Assembly: GCA_022826805.1 (NCBI GenBank)
Contig: JAJDUH010000027.1
Span: forward strand, 1 to 64,000
DNA length: 64,000 nucleotides
Direction: 5' to 3'
From: Candidatus Poribacteria bacterium
Lineage (GTDB): Bacteria > Poribacteria > WGA-4E > WGA-3G
Position 1 is the first letter of the stretch. Each line of letters opens with the position of its first letter. Positions 8,492 through 17,566 of this stretch are shown here, piece by piece. The notes beneath the pieces were generated by a model. That model saw only the letters and a program-made list of their open reading frames with translations, did no database searches and was not told the origin of the DNA. The position numbers were made by a program, and so were the translations under genes.

Positions 8492-11400
8492 ATGCCCCGT
8501 ATTTTCGATAACATTGACCAACCACTCCTCCCCGCCCTCCAGAAAACCCTTGAAACTGCGACGCATGCCGACTTCTGTGTAGGCTATTTCAATCTCCGTG
8601 GATGGAAAGGACTCGGATCTTACGTTGAAAATTGGAATGGTGGTGACGGCGAATGCTGCCGTTTGCTCGTCGGCATGCAACGCCTCCCCGATGAGGAACT
8701 CCGAGAAGCCAAGCGACTCGCTAAACAGGACGGTGGAATCGACAACCAAACGGCACTCCGTCTCAAACGCAGGTTGGCGGAGGAATTCCGTGAGCAGTTA
8801 ACCGTCGGGGTCCCGACCCGTGCGGATGAAATCGGATTACGTCAATTAGCACAGCAAATTCGCGACGAGAAGATAAAGGTAAAACTCTTTCTTCGACATC
8901 CACTCCACGCAAAACTTTATCTCATCTATCGCTCTGACCTTGTGGCACCGACCGTGGGTTATCTTGGCAGTAGCAACCTAACCCTTTCAGGGCTTTCACA
9001 ACAGGGAGAACTCAACGTTGATGTCCTTGATTCAGATGCGTGTGAGAAGTTAAAAAACTGGTTTGAAGAGCGATGGGAAGACAAATTCTGCATCGATATT
9101 TCTAAGGAATTAATTGAAATCATCGAACAGAGTTGGGCGCGTAAGGAACTTATTCCACCATATCATATCTATATCAAGATGGCGTATCACCTATCCCAGG
9201 AAGCACGCGCTGGCCTGACTGAATTTCAGATTCCACGCGAATTTCAGGGTAAACTCTTTGAATTCCAAACCGCTGCTGTGAAAATCGCAGCGCATCATCT
9301 CAATAGACGCGGTGGTGTCCTTATCGGGGATGTTGTCGGCCTCGGCAAAACACTTATGGGAACTGCACTCGCACGCATACAGGAAGACGATTACGACCTT
9401 GATACACTGATTATCTGTCCGAAAAATCTCGTCAACATGTGGGAACATTATCGAGAGGAATATCGCTTGGGGGGAAAGGTGATCTCAATGAGTCAGGTCC
9501 TTAATGTATTACCAGACCTTCGGCGCTACCGTCTCGTCATGATTGATGAGAGCCATAACCTCAGAAACCGTGAGGGTAAACGCTACCGCGCCATTCAGGA
9601 TTACATCCAACAAAACGAGAGCAAGGTCATTCTCCTCTCCGCGACACCCTACAACAAAACCTATCTCGACCTGTCTAACCAACTCCGCCTCTTTGTTGAC
9701 GAAACCGAGGACCTCGGCATTCGTCCGGAACAATACATCAAAAGGTTGGGCGGTGAAACTGAGTTTATCCGTAAACATCAAAGCGGGGTCCGCACACTTT
9801 CAGCGTTTGAACACAGCGAGTACATTGACGATTGGCGCGAACTGATGCGCCGCTATTTGGTGCGTCGGACCCGCAGCTTTATCACGGAAAACTACGCCGA
9901 AACAGATCCTGAAACAAATCGAAAATTCCTCTCTTTTCCTGATGGTACGCCCTCCTACTTTCCCACACGCGTCCCAAAAACTGTACAGTTCGCAATTGAT
10001 GATCAAAACCCTGACGATACTTACGCCCAGCTGTATTCTTCTTCTGTTGTGAACATAATTAGCAATCTCAAATTAGCGCGATATGGACTTGCCAATTACG
10101 AGATCAGTGAACATTCATCCGAATCCCTTTCTCAAAACGAGAGGACAATACTGGAAAACCTTTCTCGTGGTGGACAACGGTTAATGGGGTTTTGCAGAAC
10201 CAACCTTTTCAAACGTCTCGAAAGCAGCGGACAGGCGTTTATCCAATCTGTTGATCGGCACATTCTGCGTAATTACATCTTCCTTCACGCCATTGAGAAC
10301 GACGAACCGCTACCTATCGGTGGACAAGATGCTGAAATGCTGGATACTCGGTTTGAAGATAGAGACGCCGATGATGCCAATCTTATCTTAGATTCTTTTG
10401 GTGATAATGACGATACGCAGATTAATGACACCGACTTGCAATCTAATGGATATACAGCCGAGGCATACAAACAGCGCGCTGCCGAAATCTATGGACGCTA
10501 CGAGACGCAGTATAAAAGCCGATTTAGATGGATCCGTTCAGATCTCTTCCACCCGATGCTTCGCGAAGATCTCACTGATGATGCACTCGCACTAACTAAA
10601 ATTTTGAAACCATACGGCACATGGAACCCCGAAAAAGACGCAAAGCTCAATGCCCTTCAAGAACTCTTAACCCGGACACACACAGACGATAAGGTACTGG
10701 TTTTCACACAATTTGCAGATACAGTACAGTATCTGAAAAATGCGCTCTCGGAACGCGGCCTGACACATATCGCCGCTGCAACCGGCAATTCGGCAAATCC
10801 CACTGCTTTGGCGCACCGCTTTAGTCCTGTCAGTAACAATAGACAGAATAGAGTTAATCAGGAAGACGAACTACGGGTACTCATTAGTACGGATGTGCTG
10901 AGTGAAGGGCAAAATTTACAAGACTGCGCAATCGTCGTCAACTATGATCTCCCCTGGGCAATCATACGCTTAGTCCAACGCGCAGGCAGGGTCGATCGGA
11001 TTGGACAGGTGGCGGAGGACATTTCGTGCTACTCATTCCTACCCGCTGAAGGCGTGGAGCGCATCATCAACTTGCGTGGACGCGTCCGCGCACGTCTGCG
11101 TCAGAACGCTGAGGTCGTCGGCACAGACGAAGCCTTCTTTGAAGATGATGGTGATGACGGCAATGAGACAATTGTTAACCTCTATAACGAGCAGGCAGGC
11201 TTGCTTGATGATGAGCGAGATAACGATGTCGATCTCGCCTCTCATGCGTACCAGATATGGAAAAACGCCATTACACAAAACCCAAGTTTAGAAAAGGTTG
11301 TTCCCCAGCTTCCGTCTGTTGTCTATTCGACCCAACCGCACGTTCCGACCGATAACGAGCCTGAAGGTGCACTCGTCTATATCCGAACAGGACAAGAAAA

Positions 11401-11893
11401 CGACGCCCTCGCGTGGATAGATCGAAACGGACAGAGCGTAACGGAATCCCAGTTTGCAATTCTTCAGGCAGCAACATGTGGACCCGATACTGAGGCACTG
11501 TCCCCACTTGAAGAACACCACCGTCTTGTCGAGGAAGCCGCGAGGCTCATTGTCTCTGAGGAAAGATCCGTCGGCGGACAACTCGGACGACCGTCGGGAG
11601 CACGTTTCCGCACCTATGAACGCCTCACACAATACACCAAAGATGTGGAAGGTACACTATTCAATACACGCGAACTTAAACAAGTCATTGAAGCCATCTA
11701 CCGGTACCCACTGCGGCAAACAGCAACCGACACCCTCAACCGCCAACTCCGTAGCAATATTTCCAACGAAGACCTCGCAGCACGAGTTATTGAGTTATGG
11801 GCAGACGAGCGACTCTGTATCATTGAAGAAGAACGCCAAACACGAGAACCCCAAATCGTCTGCTCATTGGGGCTTCGTGGGAAGGATTTCTAA
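8492..11893 (+). CDS. PLD-domain SNF2-family helicase, restriction/defence-associated
   Basis: This 1133-aa protein has an N-terminal phospholipase D-like domain with an HxK motif (H139, K141, followed by a GSSNLT segment), as in PLD-type nucleases. It is followed by an SNF2/SF2 helicase core: Walker A GDVVGLGKT (K286), Walker B DESH (D352-H355), motif III LLSATPYNKT, then the helicase C lobe with STDVLSEGQNLQ and QRAGRVDRIGQ. It probably translocates on DNA, and the PLD domain may cleave it. Directly downstream is an N6-adenine methylase, an association described for restriction-like systems in defence islands. No DrmA, DrmB, PglZ or HsdS homologue is visible nearby, so it is not a complete DISARM, BREX or type I locus in this window. 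Confidence 0.9.
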   Translation: MPRIFDNIDQPLLPALQKTLETATHADFCVGYFNLRGWKGLGSYVENWNGGDGECCRLLVGMQRLPDEELREAKRLAKQDGGIDNQTALRLKRRLAEEFREQLTVGVPTRADEIGLRQLAQQIRDEKIKVKLFLRHPLHAKLYLIYRSDLVAPTVGYLGSSNLTLSGLSQQGELNVDVLDSDACEKLKNWFEERWEDKFCIDISKELIEIIEQSWARKELIPPYHIYIKMAYHLSQEARAGLTEFQIPREFQGKLFEFQTAAVKIAAHHLNRRGGVLIGDVVGLGKTLMGTALARIQEDDYDLDTLIICPKNLVNMWEHYREEYRLGGKVISMSQVLNVLPDLRRYRLVMIDESHNLRNREGKRYRAIQDYIQQNESKVILLSATPYNKTYLDLSNQLRLFVDETEDLGIRPEQYIKRLGGETEFIRKHQSGVRTLSAFEHSEYIDDWRELMRRYLVRRTRSFITENYAETDPETNRKFLSFPDGTPSYFPTRVPKTVQFAIDDQNPDDTYAQLYSSSVVNIISNLKLARYGLANYEISEHSSESLSQNERTILENLSRGGQRLMGFCRTNLFKRLESSGQAFIQSVDRHILRNYIFLHAIENDEPLPIGGQDAEMLDTRFEDRDADDANLILDSFGDNDDTQINDTDLQSNGYTAEAYKQRAAEIYGRYETQYKSRFRWIRSDLFHPMLREDLTDDALALTKILKPYGTWNPEKDAKLNALQELLTRTHTDDKVLVFTQFADTVQYLKNALSERGLTHIAAATGNSANPTALAHRFSPVSNNRQNRVNQEDELRVLISTDVLSEGQNLQDCAIVVNYDLPWAIIRLVQRAGRVDRIGQVAEDISCYSFLPAEGVERIINLRGRVRARLRQNAEVVGTDEAFFEDDGDDGNETIVNLYNEQAGLLDDERDNDVDLASHAYQIWKNAITQNPSLEKVVPQLPSVVYSTQPHVPTDNEPEGALVYIRTGQENDALAWIDRNGQSVTESQFAILQAATCGPDTEALSPLEEHHRLVEEAARLIVSEERSVGGQLGRPSGARFRTYERLTQYTKDVEGTLFNTRELKQVIEAIYRYPLRQTATDTLNRQLRSNISNEDLAARVIELWADERLCIIEEERQTREPQIVCSLGLRGKDF

Positions 11894-11904
11894 CCCCTAC
11901 TCTT

Positions 11905-11930
11905 CTGTAGGAGGGATTTGTAATCCCGAC
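11905..11930. repeat. Family F palindrome, possible terminator of the helicase gene
   Basis: TGTAGGA precedes the hairpin GGGATT (11913-11918), loop TGT, AATCCC (11922-11927), followed by GAC. Only the T-rich GACTTTTGC follows, so terminator activity is possible but weak. The same GTAGG-stem-stem layout with other stems occurs at 2047-2068, 27301-27363, 41893-41913 and 43384-43409. Confidence 0.6.
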
Positions 11931-11959
11931 TTTTGCTCTCCCTTGACATCCGAAAAATC

Positions 11960-11989
11960 TTGAACACCATCAATACATTCATGTATAAT
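11960..11989 (+). promoter_or_regulatory. Sigma-70-like promoter for the methylase gene
   Basis: TTGAAC (11960-11965) and TATAAT (11984-11989) are separated by 18 bp, with TG just before the -10. Transcription would start near 11996, about 16 nt before the ATG at 12012. A separate TTGACA at 11943 is too far away to pair with this -10. This indicates that the methylase can be expressed independently of the helicase. Confidence 0.6.
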
Positions 11990-12011
11990 GGAACAAAACT
12001 AATATAGGAAA

Positions 12012-15000
12012 ATGCCAATGCTCAACGTCCAAGAAACACGTCAATACCTCAAAGAATCCGACTTTGAACCCCTCTTTATCGAAGAACTCGGTTGGGACTA
12101 TCACACCCAAACCCATTCTATAATAATAGACGAAACCGAATATACACTCACTGCAATCGCCGAAAAACGCGGGATGGTTGTTTTTGAATGTGCCGTGACC
12201 GAAAATGATGCCAATCTTCCCGATTACGCCACCCGCCGCAAAATCCAAAAACAGGTCGCCAAATCCGCCCACGAACACTTTATCATCTACACAGATGTTG
12301 ACAAAACCACACAGATATGGCAGTGGGTCAAACGGGAACAGGGCAAACCCGATGCCTGCCGTGAACACCGCTACGACAGCAACCAACAATCCGGCGAATC
12401 TCTCATCCAAAAGCTACGCGCCATCGCCTTTACTTTTCAAGAGGAAGAGCAGCTGACACTCCCTGACGTGACCGGACGCGTTGGGACTGCCTTTTACACC
12501 GAACGAGTTACCAAGAGGTTTTATGACCGTTTCAAGAAAGAGCATGACGCATTCCTCAAGTTTCTCAAAGGGGTTCCCGATGAAGAGATGCAAAAGTGGT
12601 ATGCCTCTGTCATGCTCAACCGTTTGATGTTCATCTACTTCATTCAGAAGAAAGGTTTTCTTAATAACGACGAAAACTATCTACGCACTAAACTGACAGA
12701 TAGCCAATCGAGAGACACCAACCAATACTACAAAGACTTTCTCTGTCCACTCTTTTTTGAAGGATTTGCGAAACCCGAAGCCGAACGCTCCAGAGAGATG
12801 AAGCGTCTGCTCGGCAAAATCCCTTACCTCAACGGTGGCATCTTTCAAAAACACCAGATTGAGACCCTTCACGGCGAAAACATTGAGATTCCCGACAAAG
12901 CATTTGAACAGATTTTTAACTTCTTTGAGCAATACCAGTGGCACCTTGACGACCGTCCGCTCAAAAACGATAACGAGATTAACCCCGATGTTCTCGGTTA
13001 CATATTTGAAAAGTACATCAACCAAAAGCAGATGGGTGCCTACTACACCAAAGAGGACATCACAGCGTACATCAGCAAAAATACCATCATTCCGTTCCTC
13101 TTTGACAAGGCGCGGAAATCGTGCAAAATCGCATTTGAAGGAGATGCTTCCGTGTGGCAGCTCCTACAGGAAGACCCTGACCGATACATCTACGATGCCG
13201 TCAAAAAAGGGGTACAATCGGATTTGCCAGAGGAAATCGCTGCCGGAATCGAAGATATCCCCAAACGCAACGATTGCTGGAACACACTTGCCTCTGAGGA
13301 ATATGCTTTACCCACAGAAATTTGGCGGGAGACCGTCGCGCGCCGCCAGCGTTATGAAACCGTCCGCGCCAAACTCGCAAACGGAGAGGTCCGCGACATC
13401 AACGACCTGATTACCTACAACCTTAACATCCGTCAATTCGCCCAAGATGTCATTGAAAATTGTGAGGGTCCCGAACTCCTCCGCGCCCTCTGGAAAGCCA
13501 TCACCGAAGTAACAATTCTTGACCCCACCTGTGGTTCTGGTGCGTTCCTATTCGCCGCCCTCAATATCCTTGAACCGCTTTATGAGGCGTGCCTTGATCG
13601 CATGCAAGTCTTCTTAGACGAATTGGGGTCATCTCATTACCCCCCTGATAAGGGAGCAGGGGGATCAGAAAATACCCCTCTGATAAGGGGGGCAGGGGGG
13701 TCAGAAGATACCCCCTTGATAAGGGAGGCAGGGGGGTCAGAAGATACCCCCCTGATAAGGAGGGCAGGGGGGTTACGTAAATACAACGACTTCCGTGAAC
13801 TCCTTGGCCGTATTGATGAACACCCCAACCGCAAATATTTCATCCTCAAGTCCATTATCATCAATAACCTCTACGGTGTAGACATCATGGACGAGGCAGT
13901 CGAAATTTGCAAACTCCGTCTCTTCTTAAAAATGGTCGCACAGATTGACGATGTCCGACAGATTGAACCGCTGCCCGACATCGACTTTAACGTCCAAGCA
14001 GGTAATACCCTCGTCGGCTATGCCACTTATGACCAGGTGAAAAACGCTATCGAAAGTAAACTTGACTTTGACGACACCATGAAACGCATTGAAGAGAAGG
14101 CAGAAGACGTTGAATACCTATTTGAACAATTCCGCAAGCAACAGACAGAATTAGGCGGAGTCGTGACACCCGCTGACAAACAGGCATTACAGGACAAACT
14201 CAAGGCATTAGAAGATGAACTCAACACATACCTTGCCGGGGAATACAAAGTAGACCCGAACAAAGAATCTGCTTACCAAAACTGGCTAAATTCACATAAG
14301 CCTTTCCACTGGTTCATTGCGTTTTACGGTATCCTCAAGGACAGTGGCTTTGATATGATTATCGGCAATCCACCGTATAAGGAGTATAGGGAGGTCAAGA
14401 AGCAATACACAGTAAAAGGGTACGAAACAGAGAATTGTGGTAACCTCTATGCCTTTGTATTTGAAAGAAGTTTCCAGCTTCTTCAACGAAACGGTTGGAA
14501 ATCGATGATAATTCCACACTCAGCATACTGTACTGATAGAATGGGACCCATCCAAGATTTATTTTATAATTCAAAGCGAGTCGGGTGGGTCCAGACATAT
14601 AGCATCCGTCCTGCAAAATTGTTTGTCGGAGCGGAACAAAGATTAGCAATTTATATCCTTCAACAAAGTTCAAAACCGTTTGATGTGTTATATGCCTCTC
14701 GCTATCACAGGTGGCAGGAGCAGTTTCGTTCACATCTCTTTGGAGTTACGGAACATGCAGATGTTACACAAATGTCGTTTAAAAACTCAATCCCTAAAAT
14801 GTACAGTAAAATTGAACAAAGCCTATGGAAGAAATTATCTCAATTTTCAGTTTTGGGTAAATGCCTTATTAGAAACAAGACTCCTCACACAATGTATTTC
14901 CATAACGCTCCCCGTTATTGGATTCGGGCAATGGACTTCGCTCCATACTTCTGGAACGAGCGAGATGGGGAGAAAATATCGACTCAGGTCAAACCTTTGC

Positions 15001-15416
15001 ACTTAGCAACGGAATTAGATGTATCTGTGGTTGTAGCAGCTTTGAATAGTTCGCTCTTTTATTGGTGGTATGTTATTCTCTCTGATTGTCGCCATTTGAA
15101 CCTGCGTGAGATTAGAAATTTCCCCGTTGGTATTGATGCAATGGAAGCGTCAATAAAGCAAAGTCTTTCGGGGCTTTCCGATGATTTGATGCGAGATTTG
15201 AAGCATCATGCACAGCGCAAAGAGACATATTATAAGACGACAGGACGGGTTGTCTATGACGAATTTTACCCACGCCACTCCAAACCCATCATAGACAAAA
15301 TCGACCGTGTACTTGCCGAACACTACGGCTTCACAGACGAGGAATTAGACTTCATCATCAACTACGACATCAAATATCGTATGGGCTTGGGAACTAACAC
15401 AGTTAACTGGACGTAA
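12012..15416 (+). CDS. N6-adenine-specific DNA methylase (Eco57I/COG1002-like), partner of the SNF2 helicase
   Basis: This 1134-aa protein has an AdoMet-binding motif I DPTCGSGAFLF (D504) and a catalytic motif IV NPPY (N786), typical of gamma-class adenine methylases of Eco57I/type IIG type. The N-terminal 150 residues resemble a degenerate nuclease-like or accessory domain; the C-terminal third probably carries target recognition. Residues about 543-588 are encoded by a 36-bp tandem repeat between motifs I and IV. The ATG at 12012 has a TAGGA site upstream; ATG at 12018 is an alternative. The last 54 bp before the stop region are repeated at 22136-22189. With the upstream helicase it probably forms a restriction-modification-like pair. 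Confidence 0.88.
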   Translation: MPMLNVQETRQYLKESDFEPLFIEELGWDYHTQTHSIIIDETEYTLTAIAEKRGMVVFECAVTENDANLPDYATRRKIQKQVAKSAHEHFIIYTDVDKTTQIWQWVKREQGKPDACREHRYDSNQQSGESLIQKLRAIAFTFQEEEQLTLPDVTGRVGTAFYTERVTKRFYDRFKKEHDAFLKFLKGVPDEEMQKWYASVMLNRLMFIYFIQKKGFLNNDENYLRTKLTDSQSRDTNQYYKDFLCPLFFEGFAKPEAERSREMKRLLGKIPYLNGGIFQKHQIETLHGENIEIPDKAFEQIFNFFEQYQWHLDDRPLKNDNEINPDVLGYIFEKYINQKQMGAYYTKEDITAYISKNTIIPFLFDKARKSCKIAFEGDASVWQLLQEDPDRYIYDAVKKGVQSDLPEEIAAGIEDIPKRNDCWNTLASEEYALPTEIWRETVARRQRYETVRAKLANGEVRDINDLITYNLNIRQFAQDVIENCEGPELLRALWKAITEVTILDPTCGSGAFLFAALNILEPLYEACLDRMQVFLDELGSSHYPPDKGAGGSENTPLIRGAGGSEDTPLIREAGGSEDTPLIRRAGGLRKYNDFRELLGRIDEHPNRKYFILKSIIINNLYGVDIMDEAVEICKLRLFLKMVAQIDDVRQIEPLPDIDFNVQAGNTLVGYATYDQVKNAIESKLDFDDTMKRIEEKAEDVEYLFEQFRKQQTELGGVVTPADKQALQDKLKALEDELNTYLAGEYKVDPNKESAYQNWLNSHKPFHWFIAFYGILKDSGFDMIIGNPPYKEYREVKKQYTVKGYETENCGNLYAFVFERSFQLLQRNGWKSMIIPHSAYCTDRMGPIQDLFYNSKRVGWVQTYSIRPAKLFVGAEQRLAIYILQQSSKPFDVLYASRYHRWQEQFRSHLFGVTEHADVTQMSFKNSIPKMYSKIEQSLWKKLSQFSVLGKCLIRNKTPHTMYFHNAPRYWIRAMDFAPYFWNERDGEKISTQVKPLHLATELDVSVVVAALNSSLFYWWYVILSDCRHLNLREIRNFPVGIDAMEASIKQSLSGLSDDLMRDLKHHAQRKETYYKTTGRVVYDEFYPRHSKPIIDKIDRVLAEHYGFTDEELDFIINYDIKYRMGLGTNTVNWT
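13639..13775. repeat. In-frame 36-bp minisatellite inside the methylase gene
   Basis: There are nearly four units: 13639-13673 (35 bp), 13674-13709, 13710-13745 and a truncated 13746-13775. Each contains the core CCCCCTGATAAGGG and a G-rich half. Units 2-4 read TPLIRxAGGSED. Unit 1 is one base shorter and is read in another register (PPDKGAGGSEN), yet the gene stays open. The core CCCCCTGATAAGGGA is also found, reverse-complemented, inside the MITE-like element at 19226-19346. Confidence 0.85.
15339..15392. repeat. Direct repeat DR-1 (methylase 3' end)
   Basis: This 54-bp stretch at the 3' end of the methylase gene (encoding EELDFIINYDIKYRMGLG) recurs at 22136-22189 with about four mismatches. 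The two copies flank the 15.4-22.1 kb cassette. Confidence 0.8.
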
Positions 15417-15429
15417 GAGCGCAATACAC

Positions 15430-15458
15430 TTGATTTTTCTTGTGCTGTGTGGTATACT
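15430..15458 (+). promoter_or_regulatory. Promoter of the Sel1-protease gene
   Basis: TTGATT (15430-15435) and TATACT (15453-15458) are spaced by 17 bp. The predicted start near 15465 gives an untranslated leader of about 100 nt before the ATG at 15568. The GGAGG at 15552-15556 serves as ribosome binding site. Confidence 0.5.
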
Positions 15459-15567
15459 TAATGTTTGTTGACATTATCACATGGTTCAAAACATTTTCGA
15501 TTTATCCGGCAATAACGCTATTTAGGCAACCGTTCAATTATAAAAAATCAACGGAGGAACGATTATA

Positions 15568-17475
15568 ATGGAAATTCCACCAACAGCCGAGGAGACTTCA
15601 AGGTACGACGCAGGCATCGCAGCCTACGAACGTGGACACTATGAAATGGCAATGTACGATTTTGAACAGAGAGCTATGCAAGGCGATCCCATAGCACAAT
15701 TTTGCCTCGGTTACATGTACAAACACGGCAAGGAAGTCGCTCCCAATACCCAAAAAGCCATTGAATGGTATACAAAAGCTGCCGAGCAAGGCTATGTTCC
15801 AGCGCAAAACGACCTCGGCGTAATGTACTTACGTCTTTGGGAGGAATTAGAACTTCGTGAACGAAAATTAGGAATGGATAATCTTGAAGCAGATATGATG
15901 TCGTGTTTTGACAGAGCTTTTCGATGGTTACAAGAAGCAGCAAAACAAGGTGATCCGACTTCGCAATTCAATCTTGCATCGTCTGGCGCGCTTTACATAA
16001 AATTCATGCCTCCGGAAACCCCTGACCTTAATAAATGGTCTGAATCGGCACTTTTTGCATATAGAGATGCTGCATCTCGAGGTTATGCTCCTGCCCAAAA
16101 TGAACTCGGCAAGATCTATCAGTTTGGTCTATTAGGAATTAATCAAGATTCTAAACAAGCCCTGCAATGGTACCTTAAGGCAGCAACTCCTAATCTCAAT
16201 GCATCAAATTCTTTGAAAGATGGATATGCGCCGGCTCAACAGAACGTCGGTACAATCTACCTTGTAGGTGATGGAGTACAAAAGGATTCTACAGAGGCAT
16301 TCAAATGGTTTAAAATGGCAGCTGAACAAGGTAATGTCGAATCGCAATTCCATCTTGGTCTTTTGTACTATAATGGTGAAGGAGTAAAGAAAGAGGTCAA
16401 AGAAGCACTCAAATGGTTTAAAATAGCGGCTGCACAAGATCATACCGAGGCACAGAACAACCTATCTCGCATGTATCTTGAAGGCGAAGAAGTGCCCGAA
16501 AATTCTGAAATAGCTTGGAGGCTCCTTTTCGCGTCAGCTCAGAAAGGCTGTGCTGTTGCACAGGTCAACATCGGTCAAGCGTTTGAAGAGGGAGTAGATA
16601 AAATACCAAAAGACTACACTGAATCATATTATTGGTATACTTTAGCACTTAAGATAAAGATTGGTTTAGATCGTGTTGAGGCTGGAAATATTGTTCCTGA
16701 AGTATCTACCGCGCGTGAGCGTGTTGGAAATAGATTGTCAGAAAAACAGAAAAACGAAATTCAGAAACAAGTTGATAATTGGGATCCGAAGCGTCTTTTT
16801 TCCTCTGGCACAGGATTTTACATCAGCGAGAATCACATTCTGACCAACGCCCATGTTGTAGATTTATCCGATGAGTTACGTATCCCTTACCGTCGTGTAG
16901 AAATCATTGTGGTAGATGAGGAAGCTGATTTGGCACTGCTATATGACCCAGAAGGGAATCCAAATACCGCAACATTCAGAAGTTATCCCGTTGATTTCGG
17001 AGAAGAGGTGTCTGTGTTCGGATATCCACTGAGTGACATATTGTCGTACGAAGGTAACGGAACATCAGGTATTGTCAGCGGACTGACGTCTATAATATAT
17101 GATCCTCAGTCCAAAATATATGATCCTCAGTCCAATAATCTTTTTCAGTACACCGCCCCAACCCAGGGAGGTAATAGTGGAGGCCCCGTGTTGGATGCTG
17201 CTGGAAATGTAGTTGGGGTTGTTGTGAGTGTTCTTAATCCTGATGTCGTAAGCAATCAGAATGTTAATTTCGCCATAAAATTCAGTGTCATTGAAGAGTT
17301 CCTTCAAAAAAATAATATTGCTGGTTCCAAGGACCCGATTCCAGTTTTGGCAAAAGATATTGACTTAAGCGATATATACGTTAAGGCTGAAAAATTTGCG
17401 GTTCCAGTGCTGCACTTTGTAAGCAAGGAGGAACCTTTTCCATTAGAGGAAATCGGTATTGGCGGTTTGAAGTAG
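15568..17475 (+). CDS. Sel1-repeat protein fused to a trypsin-like serine protease
   Basis: In this 635-aa protein, residues about 10-400 are Sel1/TPR-like repeats (pattern A..G...AQ..LG..Y..G.GV..D...A..W...AA). Residues about 410-600 are a trypsin/HtrA-like peptidase with a complete triad: H429 in LTNAHVV, D454 in EADLALL, S537 in GGNSGGPV. There is no signal peptide, so it probably acts in the cytoplasm, with the repeats binding a partner or substrate. It has its own promoter and GGAGG site. Residues 510-523 are a recent 21-bp tandem duplication (IYDPQSK/IYDPQSN). It opens the AT-rich cassette after the methylase, and a defence-linked role is inferred from location only. Confidence 0.85.
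   Translation: MEIPPTAEETSRYDAGIAAYERGHYEMAMYDFEQRAMQGDPIAQFCLGYMYKHGKEVAPNTQKAIEWYTKAAEQGYVPAQNDLGVMYLRLWEELELRERKLGMDNLEADMMSCFDRAFRWLQEAAKQGDPTSQFNLASSGALYIKFMPPETPDLNKWSESALFAYRDAASRGYAPAQNELGKIYQFGLLGINQDSKQALQWYLKAATPNLNASNSLKDGYAPAQQNVGTIYLVGDGVQKDSTEAFKWFKMAAEQGNVESQFHLGLLYYNGEGVKKEVKEALKWFKIAAAQDHTEAQNNLSRMYLEGEEVPENSEIAWRLLFASAQKGCAVAQVNIGQAFEEGVDKIPKDYTESYYWYTLALKIKIGLDRVEAGNIVPEVSTARERVGNRLSEKQKNEIQKQVDNWDPKRLFSSGTGFYISENHILTNAHVVDLSDELRIPYRRVEIIVVDEEADLALLYDPEGNPNTATFRSYPVDFGEEVSVFGYPLSDILSYEGNGTSGIVSGLTSIIYDPQSKIYDPQSNNLFQYTAPTQGGNSGGPVLDAAGNVVGVVVSVLNPDVVSNQNVNFAIKFSVIEEFLQKNNIAGSKDPIPVLAKDIDLSDIYVKAEKFAVPVLHFVSKEEPFPLEEIGIGGLK
17095..17136. repeat. 21-bp in-frame tandem duplication in the protease domain
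   Basis: Two adjacent 21-bp units (17095-17115 and 17116-17136), identical except for the last base, encode IYDPQSK and IYDPQSN in a loop before the catalytic serine. Near identity indicates a recent event. Confidence 0.8.
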
Positions 17476-17566
17476 TGAGGGGTACAAGCCCCAATACAAC
17501 TAATGTCGGACTTGATCTAATATCGTATGGGTTCAGGAAGTTAATGCAGATACAGGACAGAATTTC

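Noticed and set aside
8492..15416. Complete DISARM or BREX locus
   Set aside because: Key genes (DrmA, DrmB, PglZ, BrxC) are not visible in the window; only the helicase and methylase types are shared.
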